Below are positions 6,169-12,564 of a stretch of DNA of 29,190 nt, piece after piece. Under the pieces are notes generated by a model, which made no database searches, had not been told where the DNA came from, and saw only the letters and a list, made by a program, of their open reading frames with translations. The position numbers and the translations under genes were made by a program. Each line of letters starts with the position of its first letter. Position 1 is the stretch's first letter. Origin of the DNA: a virus; the IMG/VR virus record IMGVR_UViG_3300026534_000119, positions 1 to 29,190 of that record, one strand, 5' to 3'.

Positions 6169-7044
6169 ATGGCAAGACCAAGAAGCAAGAGCGGAACGTG
6201 GACCAAGGTGCCGAACTGGGTCTTCGCTGTACTGCCAACGCTGAAGCCGCGAGCCCAGGCGGCCCTTTTTGTCCTCGCGGCGGAAGCGAACTTCGGTCGC
6301 GGGCTTGGTCATCTTTCGGTGGCCGAACGCACCGGCGTTGACCCCCGCACGGCTAAGCGAGCGCTCGAAGAACTTATGAGCGCAGGCTACGCAACCAAGG
6401 AAGGGGGCATCTACCAGCTGGTCGCAGAACCGGAGCACGCTTTGGGCAAGACAGGCGCAAAACGTGCGCAAGGTTTGCAGCAAAACGTGCAAGCGGACAT
6501 GCAAGAAACGCCGTCCAGGACGGGGCTCGCGAACGCCGAAGGAAGAAAGGAAGTAAAGGAAGAAGGAAGTATATATAACTCCCCCCCTTACCCCCCCTCT
6601 TCCAGCACCGGACCCTCTGGCCGGTTAGGCGAGGAAGAGGCCGCTAAAGACGCGGGGGTTCAGAGCACCGGACCAACGGCGCTTGAAGCGTCCCTCGGGC
6701 CGGCCGGTCAGGCGATCGTCTTCGTGGCGCCCGGGGCGCTCCACCGCCGGGTGCCCGGGCGGGATTACACCGTCCTCGACCGGCTCCGAGCCTGGGACGA
6801 GATGTGGTCCCCCGAGGAGGTCCGGGCAGCCTGGGCCCAGGCCAAGCGGGACGCCCACACCCACCCGTTGAAGGTCTTCTGGCTGATCCTCGAGGGCGAG
6901 ATCCCGCTCGACGCCTCACTGGTCGAGCGCCCGCCGGAACTGCGAAGGCCCAAAAAGCCCTACCGCGAGTACCGCTACATCGGCATCGACGACGTGCCCG
7001 ACCCGCTCGAGGTGCTTTATGGCCGCAAACCTGCCTCGGCGTGA
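6169..7044 (+). CDS. Phage replication initiator (lambda O-like, winged helix)
   Basis: 291 residues. Residues 15-82 are a winged helix of the replication-initiator type: TWTKVPNWVF start, helix LKPRAQAALFVLAAEA, then LSVAERTGVDPRTAKRALEELMSAGY. Residues 95-175 form a low-complexity linker, and residues 180-260 a C-terminal helical domain (LRAWDEMWSPEEVRAAWAQA) that could contact the helicase. The gene directly precedes and overlaps a DnaB-type helicase, the lambda O-P arrangement. Its linker-coding DNA contains iterons and an AT-rich stretch (see origin entry). The ATG follows AGGGGG. Confidence 0.8.
   Translation: MARPRSKSGTWTKVPNWVFAVLPTLKPRAQAALFVLAAEANFGRGLGHLSVAERTGVDPRTAKRALEELMSAGYATKEGGIYQLVAEPEHALGKTGAKRAQGLQQNVQADMQETPSRTGLANAEGRKEVKEEGSIYNSPPYPPSSSTGPSGRLGEEEAAKDAGVQSTGPTALEASLGPAGQAIVFVAPGALHRRVPGRDYTVLDRLRAWDEMWSPEEVRAAWAQAKRDAHTHPLKVFWLILEGEIPLDASLVERPPELRRPKKPYREYRYIGIDDVPDPLEVLYGRKPASA
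6457..6602. other. Putative replication origin inside the initiator gene
   Basis: GCAAAACGTGC occurs exactly twice, at 6457-6467 and 6480-6490, a 23-bp spacing of about two helical turns, with a TTTGCAGCAAA palindrome (6474-6484) at the junction. Downstream comes an almost pure purine run (6538-6569), TATATATAA (6570-6578) and a pyrimidine run (6579-6603). Iterons followed by an easily melted tract inside the gene for the initiator is the lambda ori layout. The repeats are seen; origin function is inferred. Confidence 0.55.
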
Positions 7045-8191
7045 CCTCGAGCGCATCACGCTCTCCTACGCCCTGGCCGGGCTGATCCGGCCCGAGCCCG
7101 AGCTCTACGCCATCCCGGAACACCGCACCCTGGCCGAGGCTCTGGCCGAGCACGGCCCCGAGGGGGTGGCGCTCGCCGAGGTCGAGCCCTCGCTGATCGC
7201 CAGCGTCACCGACCTGTACCTGGACTACGGCTCGGTGGCCGCCGAGGAGATGCAGCGCCGCCTGCGGGAAGCGGTGCGGCGCCAGCGAGTCACGGAGGCC
7301 GCCCTCCGGGTGGCCCAGGCGGCCAAGCGCGGCGAGGACTACCTGGCGGCCGTAGAGGCGCTCACCGAGGCGGCGGAAGGGCGCGAGGAGCGGGGCGCCG
7401 TGCCCGCGAGGGAGGCGGCGCGGCTCGCGCTCGAGCGCTGGCGGGCCGAGCGCGAGGGGCGCAGGAAGCCCCCGATCGCGGTGGCCCGCGACCCCGCCTT
7501 TCCCAGCTTCGACGGCGGCGGCCACTACATCCTGGCCGCCCGCACCGCGGTGGGGAAGACCGCGCTCGCCCTGCAGTTCGCCCTCATCGCCGCCCGGGCG
7601 GGGCGGAAGGTGGTCTTCTACAGCCTCGAGATGCCCGCCTGGACCCTCGGCGCCCGACTGATCTCGCAGGTGCTAGGGATCCCGCTGCACGAGCTCCGGG
7701 ACGCGGAGGGCCTGGAGCGCGCCCTGGCGCTTCTCGACGTGCCGCTTTTCGTGCGCGACGACGTGGACCACGCCGAGGCGCTCTACGCCGACATGCGCAG
7801 GGCGGGGGCCGACTTCTACGTGGTCGACTACCTTGGCCTGGTGCACCCCAGCGCCCGTGAGGAGCGCCGGGAGCTCGAGGTCGCCCGGATCAGCCGGGCC
7901 CTGAAGCGCCTGGCGGTGAAGCTCGACGTGCCCGTGCTCACCCTGGCCCAGATCAACCGGCAGGCCGAGCAGAAGCGCGACAAGCGCCCCGAGCTTTCGC
8001 ACCTCCGCGACTCGGGGGCCATCGAGCAGGACGCCGACGTGGTGATGCTGCTCTGGCGCAAGCCCGAGCCCGGCGGAACCCTCTCCGACGAGGGCGAGCT
8101 GGTGGTGGCCAAGAACCGCCACGGCCCCACCGGGGTCTGGCCGGTGCACTTCCAGGGCGCGGCGCTCCGGTTTGCCTGGGAGGGGGCATGA
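7019..8191 (+). CDS. DnaB-type replicative helicase
   Basis: 390-residue helicase of the RecA-like DnaB superfamily, which would unwind the phage replication fork. The N-terminal region (residues 8-120) is a shortened helical domain. The ATPase domain runs from 155 to 388: Walker A ARTAVGKT (Lys180, Thr181), motif H1a-like SLEMP (202-206), Walker B FYVVDYLGLV (Asp270), the LAQINRQAE motif with Gln311 and the arginine-finger region RDSGAIEQDAD. At 390 residues it is shorter than typical bacterial DnaB. It overlaps the initiator gene by 26 bp and the next gene by 4 bp. Confidence 0.92.
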   Translation: MAANLPRRDLERITLSYALAGLIRPEPELYAIPEHRTLAEALAEHGPEGVALAEVEPSLIASVTDLYLDYGSVAAEEMQRRLREAVRRQRVTEAALRVAQAAKRGEDYLAAVEALTEAAEGREERGAVPAREAARLALERWRAEREGRRKPPIAVARDPAFPSFDGGGHYILAARTAVGKTALALQFALIAARAGRKVVFYSLEMPAWTLGARLISQVLGIPLHELRDAEGLERALALLDVPLFVRDDVDHAEALYADMRRAGADFYVVDYLGLVHPSAREERRELEVARISRALKRLAVKLDVPVLTLAQINRQAEQKRDKRPELSHLRDSGAIEQDADVVMLLWRKPEPGGTLSDEGELVVAKNRHGPTGVWPVHFQGAALRFAWEGA

Positions 8192-8577
8192 AGCTGATCG
8201 AGCGGCTGGCCCGCGACCTGAACGCGAAGGGGACCCGGGCCTTCGCGGCCCCCGGCGGCCTGGTGGTAAACGGCGAGCGGTTCGGTCTCAAGGAGGCCGC
8301 CCGGATCGCGGTCGCGGTCTACGGGACCCCGCGCGTCGAGGTGGCCCCCAGGCGCCGGGAGCGCGGCCTGGCCTGGGAGCCGGACGAGCTGCTCGGTCCG
8401 CTCCTCGACTGGGCCGAGGATCACACCCTCACCCCTGGCGAGGAACGGCTGCTCGCTGCCCTGGTGGCTGGAAAGATCGACCCCGTCGAGGCGGCCGGCT
8501 GGGCGGCGATCAACGGATGGACCGCGTTCGCGCTCGCGCTCGGTGAAGTCGCCGAGCGCTGGCTGGAGGAGCGATGA
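8188..8577 (+). CDS. Early protein, function unknown
   Basis: 129 residues. The N-terminal part (residues 1-50) forms alternating helices and strands (GTRAFAAPGGLVVNGERF) and resembles a small phage replication-accessory fold. Residues 70-125 are helical with LTPGEERLLAALVAGKIDPVEAA. No family is recognised. It overlaps the helicase stop (ATGA) and overlaps the next gene by 4 bp, which places it in the replication cluster. Confidence 0.62.
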   Translation: MKLIERLARDLNAKGTRAFAAPGGLVVNGERFGLKEAARIAVAVYGTPRVEVAPRRRERGLAWEPDELLGPLLDWAEDHTLTPGEERLLAALVAGKIDPVEAAGWAAINGWTAFALALGEVAERWLEER

Positions 8578-9407
8578 AGGGCAAGTACCTGAAGAAGGTC
8601 GACTGGGAGCACTCGAGGGGATACCTGTCCCTGAAGGAGGCCGCCCGCTTGGCCGGGGTCTACCCCGACTCCATCCGCACCTGGCTGATGCGGCACGGCC
8701 TGTACCGCTACCCCTACGCGGTCTTCTGGCGGGGCCAGGCGATGCTGAACCGGAACGCCCTGGAGGCCTACCTCTACCGGGGGAACCTGGTCCGCCTGCC
8801 GAAGCTCTACCCCGGGTGGCGGAAGCTCGCCGACATCGCCCGCGAGTACCCGCTCTCCTACAGCATGGTGCAGCGGGCGGCCTACCGCGGGGAGTTTCGG
8901 GCCGGTCGCTGGCGGCGGGCGATCTACGTCGAGCCCTACAGCTTCCGCCGCTGGGCGGAGGCGGCGCTTGCCCCGATCCGTCACCCCTGGATCCGGGCCT
9001 CCGACCTGGCCCGGCGGCTTGGCATGCACCCGGGGAGCGTGCGGCAAACGGCGCACCAGCACGGGATCACCGTGGTCCACCGCTACGACCCCAAGAGCCG
9101 CGCCCGGGTGGCGGTGATCCACCTGATCGAGTGGGAGGACACCTTTGGGCCGGTGGACCGGATCCGGGCACGGCGGTTGCCGGAACTGCCCGAAGGGTAC
9201 GTCCTGGTCACCGACGTGGCCCGCCGGGAGGGGGTCAGCCGGCAATCGGTCCTCATCTGGGCCCGTTCACGACGGGCCCGGGTGGTCTACGTGGATGCCC
9301 CGGGTGTGCCCAGGAAGGCGGCGATCCCGGAGACCACCGCCCGGCTCTACGCGCGCATGCGGGCCCGCCGCCGGCGGCACCGGGAGGAGGCCGGCCGTGC
9401 CGCTTGA
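8574..9407 (+). CDS. Protein with four successive helix-turn-helix units
   Basis: 277 residues, basic. Four segments each show the excisionase/MerR-type helix-turn-helix: residues 18-43 (LSLKEAARLAGVYPDSIRTW), 82-108 (WRKLADIAREYPLSYSMVQR), 138-165 (WIRASDLARRLGMHPGSVRQ) and 208-232 (YVLVTDVARREGVSRQSVLI). Each is followed by a wing-like stretch with conserved aromatics. The C-terminus is an Arg-rich tail (260-277). The units are 57-70 residues apart, so the protein could wrap along several turns of DNA. I do not recognise the full-length family. It could be a late-gene activator, an origin binder or a packaging-site binder. It starts at an ATG overlapping the previous stop (ATGA). Confidence 0.72.
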   Translation: MKGKYLKKVDWEHSRGYLSLKEAARLAGVYPDSIRTWLMRHGLYRYPYAVFWRGQAMLNRNALEAYLYRGNLVRLPKLYPGWRKLADIAREYPLSYSMVQRAAYRGEFRAGRWRRAIYVEPYSFRRWAEAALAPIRHPWIRASDLARRLGMHPGSVRQTAHQHGITVVHRYDPKSRARVAVIHLIEWEDTFGPVDRIRARRLPELPEGYVLVTDVARREGVSRQSVLIWARSRRARVVYVDAPGVPRKAAIPETTARLYARMRARRRRHREEAGRAA

Positions 9408-9576
9408 GCTCGCCCTGGCCGCCGTCCTGGCCTGGCTGGCGGCGTTCGTGCTCGGGTTTTTCCTGCTCTTTGAGGGGGTGCCGCCGCGAAGCCCAAGGGC
9501 GCTCTTGATCCAGCTTCTGGCGGCTGCGGTGCTGGCCACCGGCTGGGTGGTGCTGGTAGTGGAGGTGGCGCGGTGA
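9397..9576 (+). CDS. Small two-pass membrane protein
   Basis: 59 residues from a GTG at 9397, with GGGAGGAGG eight bases upstream. Two hydrophobic segments span roughly residues 3-25 and 35-56, joined by a short basic turn PPRSPRA. The topology and size are holin-like, but it lies in the early region far from the endolysin, so a holin call is not supported. It overlaps the previous gene by 11 bp and the next by 4 bp. Confidence 0.6.
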   Translation: MPLELALAAVLAWLAAFVLGFFLLFEGVPPRSPRALLIQLLAAAVLATGWVVLVVEVAR

Positions 9577-10067
9577 AGCGGGTCGTCGCGCGCCCCTGGA
9601 CCCCCCGCGATGACGCCATCATCGTCGAGCTCACCCGCCGCGGCTGGCCGCCGCACGCGATCGCGCTGGTGGTGCCTCGTAGCTTTGGCTCGATCCGCGC
9701 TCGCCTGGCCCGCTTGCGGCGCCGTGGCACGGATCTGCCCCGCTTCCGGCCCGGAGGACAGCACCAGCGCCCGGTCGCCTTGGCCGAGCTCAGAGCCGAC
9801 TACGAGGAGATCACTGCGGGGCTTGACCGGCAGAGCGTGGCCTACGAGGAGGCCCGGGCCTATGCGCGGCGGCTCCGCGCGGCCGGTCCCGAGCTTGCGT
9901 TGCCAGAACCGATGAGCGACGAGGAGGTTGCTGCCGTGATCGAGCGGGCGGCCCGACTCGCCGGCCCAGCGATGGCGATGGCGATTGCCGAGGCCCACCG
10001 GGCCTGGCGAGCGCAAAACCGGCTGCGGCCGGTGGAGGGGGTTTGCGCCTCGACGAGGAGGAGGTAG
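9573..10067 (+). CDS. SANT/Myb-like DNA-binding protein
   Basis: 164 residues from a GTG overlapping the previous stop. Residues 8-50 form a SANT/Myb or GcrA-type three-helix domain: PWTPRDDAIIVELTRRGWPP, then AIALVVPRSFGSIRARLARLRRR, with spaced tryptophans. The rest is helical and charged and has no recognised domain. Related short Myb-like domains occur in phage regulators, so DNA binding is likely while the target is unknown. Confidence 0.65.
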   Translation: MKRVVARPWTPRDDAIIVELTRRGWPPHAIALVVPRSFGSIRARLARLRRRGTDLPRFRPGGQHQRPVALAELRADYEEITAGLDRQSVAYEEARAYARRLRAAGPELALPEPMSDEEVAAVIERAARLAGPAMAMAIAEAHRAWRAQNRLRPVEGVCASTRRR

Positions 10068-10070
10068 GAC

Positions 10071-10655
10071 GTGGCTGTTAGTGAGCTTAGGTTCCCTGGA
10101 TTACGAGGTGGCTACCGCAGCTACCGCATTGCCCTTGAGCTCTACCGGTTGGGGGAGATCGCTAGGCTGGAATCGGGGCTCTGGGCCCGTGGTCAGCTCA
10201 CCAGCCGAAAGGTGAGCGACCTCCTCTTTGACGAGGACCGCTCCCTGCTGGAGAGACTCGCCGAGCTCGACGAACACATCGAGCTCATGATGCGGTTGGG
10301 GCACGAGCCGGCCACGCTCCGCCAGCAGCGCGAGGAGCTGGTGGAGAAGATTCGGCGCGTCTACCGCCACGCCTACTCCACCGGCGACCTTCCTGGCAGT
10401 GAGCCCATCGTCCCCTGGGGGGAGCGGTGGCCGGAGGGTGCGGAGAGCGACCAAGACTTCGCGAAGTGGCCGGTGTGGGAGCTCGACACCACCGGCCTCA
10501 GGGTGCACGAGACCGACAGCGGGGTCGACTGGGCGGAGTTGCGGGGGAAGTTCGACCTGGTGTTCGACACCGCCAAGAGGCAGTATTTCCTCCTCCATCC
10601 GGTCGAGGACTACGCGTGGAACATGATCGCCGGGAAGGGGGCGCACCTGCTTTGA
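10071..10655 (+). CDS. Early protein, function unknown
   Basis: 194 residues from a GTG preceded by GAGGAGGAGGT at 10055-10065. Residues 15-105 are helical with many Leu, Glu and Arg (SLLERLAELDEHIELMMRLG). The C-terminal half is acidic with several tryptophans and a FDLVFDTAKRQYFLLHP segment. No family is recognised. The codon pattern is that of a real gene. A TTG start of a small membrane protein overlaps its stop. Confidence 0.62.
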   Translation: MAVSELRFPGLRGGYRSYRIALELYRLGEIARLESGLWARGQLTSRKVSDLLFDEDRSLLERLAELDEHIELMMRLGHEPATLRQQREELVEKIRRVYRHAYSTGDLPGSEPIVPWGERWPEGAESDQDFAKWPVWELDTTGLRVHETDSGVDWAELRGKFDLVFDTAKRQYFLLHPVEDYAWNMIAGKGAHLL

Positions 10656-10795
10656 GGGTGATCCAAATCGAGTGGGGGGCGACCGGTCTCGAGGTCTGGT
10701 TCCCCGAGCGGCTGGCGGTGGCGCTCGTGATCATCGCGGTGATCCTGGCCGTGCTCGGCCTGGGCACCGCGTGGCGTGGGGGGTGGATCGGGTGA
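10652..10795 (+). CDS. Small single-pass membrane protein
   Basis: 47 residues from the TTG at 10652, which overlaps the preceding stop as TTGA and has GGAAGGGGG about ten bases upstream; a GTG at 10658 is an alternative. A hydrophobic segment of about 20 residues (VALVIIAVILAVLGLGTA) fills residues 22-40. No family is recognised. It overlaps the next gene by 4 bp. Confidence 0.5.
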   Translation: MRVIQIEWGATGLEVWFPERLAVALVIIAVILAVLGLGTAWRGGWIG

Positions 10796-11043
10796 CGACG
10801 CGGGAGTGGTTGCGCCCGATTGTCGAGCGTGTGGTGCGCGAGGTCGTTGAGCAGGTGGGAACCGACGATCGCGAGCGGTTGCGCCGAGAGCTGCGCCGGG
10901 CGTTGCGCGATGCGTACCCGGGCAGGGCGCGGCGCGGTGCTTTTTACCAGGTTTGGCGCGATGAGTGCCGTCGCGCGATGTGGAAGCTCGGCCTCGAGCT
11001 CCCGCGTGTTGAGGCGCCGCTGTTCGAGGAGGGGCGCTCATGA
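10792..11043 (+). CDS. Small basic helical protein, function unknown
   Basis: 83 residues from a GTG overlapping the previous stop. It is rich in Arg, Glu and Val with amphipathic helices (WLRPIVERVVREVVEQVG; RERLRRELRRALRDAY). It may bind nucleic acid, but no family is recognised. The next gene's ATG overlaps its stop (ATGA). Confidence 0.55.
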   Translation: MTTREWLRPIVERVVREVVEQVGTDDRERLRRELRRALRDAYPGRARRGAFYQVWRDECRRAMWKLGLELPRVEAPLFEEGRS

Positions 11044-11390
11044 GGCTCGTACTGCCCTGGCCCCCCTCCGTAAACCGCTACTGGCGTCACGACCGCGGCC
11101 GCACCCACATCAGCGCCGAGGGGCGCCGGTACCGCGCGGACGTGTGGGCGATCGTGGCCGAACGCGGGACGGGTGGTCTGCCCTTTCGCGGCCCGGTGCG
11201 GGTGGTGATCCGCGCCTATCCGCCGGACCGGCGGCGGCGGGACGTGGACAACCTCGCCAAGGCGATCCTGGATGCCCTGGAGTTCGCACGGGTCCTCGAA
11301 AACGACCACCAGGTGGCGGACCTGCGGATTGTGCGGGAGGAGCCGGTGCGCGGCGGCCGCATCGAGGTGGAGGTGGAGGAGGCCCTATGA
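11040..11390 (+). CDS. rusA: RusA-family Holliday junction resolvase
   Basis: 116 residues, the usual size for RusA. The N-terminus LPWPPSVNRYWRH is the family signature (PPSxNxYWR). The catalytic acidic cluster is RRRDVDNLAKAILDAL with Asp68, Asp70, Asn71, Lys74 and Asp78, and a further Asp at 89 (ENDHQVADL). The enzyme cuts four-way DNA junctions arising in phage recombination and replication, and would work alongside the RecT-like annealing protein. The start ATG overlaps the previous stop (ATGA); its own stop overlaps the next gene in the same way. Confidence 0.93.
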   Translation: MRLVLPWPPSVNRYWRHDRGRTHISAEGRRYRADVWAIVAERGTGGLPFRGPVRVVIRAYPPDRRRRDVDNLAKAILDALEFARVLENDHQVADLRIVREEPVRGGRIEVEVEEAL

Positions 11391-11968
11391 CCGCCGAGGA
11401 GCGCAAACTCGCCGAGGCCTGGTACCAGGCCCTCCGCGCCTGGAAGACCAGGACCCTCACCGACACCGTCCCCCGCGGCCCCCGGCGCACTCCCGGCGGC
11501 CCCCCGGCCCGGGTGGTCTGGGGGTGCCCGGTTTGCCGCTCGACCCGGGTGGCGGAGTGGGACGAGCGGATCCTCGAGGCCCGCGCCCGCGGTGAGGACC
11601 TCACCCCGGTGGTGCGCGAGATCGCCCGCGTCCTCCGTGTGCGGGAGGCGGTGGTGTGGTCGCACGCCCGCGACCACCTCGACCCCGAGCCGCCCCGCCC
11701 GCTGATCGGTGTCTGGGTGTACGACCGGCGCGTCCGCCTCGGCGAGCACCTCCTGACCCCGGCCGGGTGGATCCCGGTCGAGCGCGTACTGGCGGCGGTC
11801 CGGGAGGCGCCTGAGGCCGTGCGTGTGCGGCTCGACGAGATCAGGATAGCCAGGCGCCTCCCTCGCTCGCTCCTCGACGGCGACGGCCAGTTCAAGGACA
11901 AAAAGCGCCGCCTCCTGGCCGAGGCGGCGCTGTGGCTCGCCGATGTGCTCAGTCCTCGGCGAGCCTGA
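11387..11968 (+). CDS. Early-operon protein with CPVC motif
   Basis: 193 residues from an ATG overlapping the RusA stop. It has one CxxC pair, CPVCRS at about residue 47, too few visible cysteines for a full zinc knuckle, then a helical section (VREIARVLRVREAVVWSHARDHLD) resembling the small-terminase or GcrA-type regulator segment CxxC-(n)-W-(n)-H. The C-terminal third is helical (KDKKRRLLAEAALWLADVL). Phage proteins of this layout are often sigma-like or late regulators, but I cannot assign a role. It is the last gene of the early operon; its end overlaps the disrupted minus-strand gene by 20 bp. Confidence 0.6.
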   Translation: MTAEERKLAEAWYQALRAWKTRTLTDTVPRGPRRTPGGPPARVVWGCPVCRSTRVAEWDERILEARARGEDLTPVVREIARVLRVREAVVWSHARDHLDPEPPRPLIGVWVYDRRVRLGEHLLTPAGWIPVERVLAAVREAPEAVRVRLDEIRIARRLPRSLLDGDGQFKDKKRRLLAEAALWLADVLSPRRA

Positions 11969-12187
11969 ACCAGATCGCGAGGGCGGTGGTGCGCCCTTGC
12001 TCGGCGAGTTCGTCGAGGAGGCCCAAGCTACCACCGGTTCGGTGAGGTCGTAGACCTCGGCCGCCTCGACCACGGCCGGTAGCAGGACCGGCCGGTCGCG
12101 GCGGTGGCCAGGGAGGCGGAGTTCGAGCTCATGCCGCCGGAGCGCTGCGCCATCCCCCGCTTTTTGGTAAGATTTCTCTAGGATGAG
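11949..12187 (-). pseudogene. Frame-disrupted minus-strand gene remnant
   Basis: On the minus strand, bases from about 12187 to 12035 read as a coherent GC3-biased frame (ELRLPGHRRDRP, then LPAVVEAAEVYDLTEP). From about 12040 down to the TGA at 11949-11951 a different frame takes over with equally good codon bias (LGLLDELAEQGRTTALAI, ending FRLAED). The switch is a one-base shift near 12030-12040. The joined product would be about 75 residues. I do not recognise the family. The parts may be a single-base deletion in a small gene, a sequencing error, or chance. Confidence 0.45.
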
Positions 12188-12188
12188 C

Positions 12189-12220
12189 AAACCCCTGCCC
12201 GACGGCGGGGGTTTTGCTTT
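12189..12220 (+). terminator. Rho-independent terminator before the late genes
   Basis: An 11-bp stem pairs AAACCCCTGCC (12189-12199) with GGCGGGGGTTT (12204-12214), with one G-U pair, around a CGAC loop, followed by TTTTGCTTTG. It sits at the early/late junction, 20 bp before the terminase small-subunit start. Because of the T-run on one side it works best in the rightward direction. Its position implies antitermination or readthrough control of late transcription, unless an unseen promoter follows. Confidence 0.75.
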
Positions 12221-12235
12221 GTCACAAGGTCACAA
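12221..12235 (+). repeat. GTCACAA tandem repeat over the terS ribosome site
   Basis: GTCACAA occurs at 12221-12227 and again at 12229-12235, an 8-bp period, and the second copy ends three bases before the ATG. The only Shine-Dalgarno candidate (AAGG at 12226-12229) lies at the junction of the two copies, so a protein binding this repeat on DNA or RNA could affect late gene expression. Regulatory function is inferred. Confidence 0.4.
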
Positions 12236-12237
12236 CT

Positions 12238-12564
12238 ATGCCGCTCAGGAAGAAAGAGGTCGCCAAGGCCTTGCGCGAAACGCACGGGGTCATCACCCGG
12301 GCCGCCCGAAAGCTCGGCGTGGCCCGTGAGACTTTGAGTCGTTACGTCTCGAAGCACCCCGATCTCCAGCGGGTGCGCGACGAGGCTAAAGAGGCTCTCG
12401 TCGACCTGGCCGAGGAAGGCCTGGTGGAGGCGCTTGAGAAGCGCCGCCCGTGGGCGGTGCAGTTTACGCTGGCTCGCCTTGGCAAAGATCGCGGCTACAC
12501 CGAGCGCACCGAGCAGGAGCAGGTCGGCGAGATCCGGGTGAAGGTGATCCGTGAAGACGCTTGA
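12238..12564 (+). CDS. Terminase small subunit (probable)
   Basis: 108 residues. Residues 4-45 hold a helix-turn-helix of the small-terminase kind (VAKALRETHGVITRAARKLG, recognition helix VARETLSRYVSKHP), used to recognise the packaging site. Residues 48-85 are helical, suited to ring oligomerisation. The C-terminus (QVGEIRVKVIRED) is a short strand, often the contact with the large subunit. It overlaps the large terminase gene by 14 bp, strong contextual support. The ATG at 12238 is chosen because AAGG precedes it; upstream codons run into the terminator. Confidence 0.8.
   Translation: MPLRKKEVAKALRETHGVITRAARKLGVARETLSRYVSKHPDLQRVRDEAKEALVDLAEEGLVEALEKRRPWAVQFTLARLGKDRGYTERTEQEQVGEIRVKVIREDA

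Noticed and set aside
11040-11390. An open frame antisense to the RusA gene
   Set aside because: RusA motifs are clear on the plus strand and the reverse frame is a shadow.
12168-12184. -10-like hexamers TAAGAT (12168) and TAGGAT (12179) before the late terminator
   Set aside because: Neither has a plausible -35 at 16-18 bp, and both lie upstream of the terminator.
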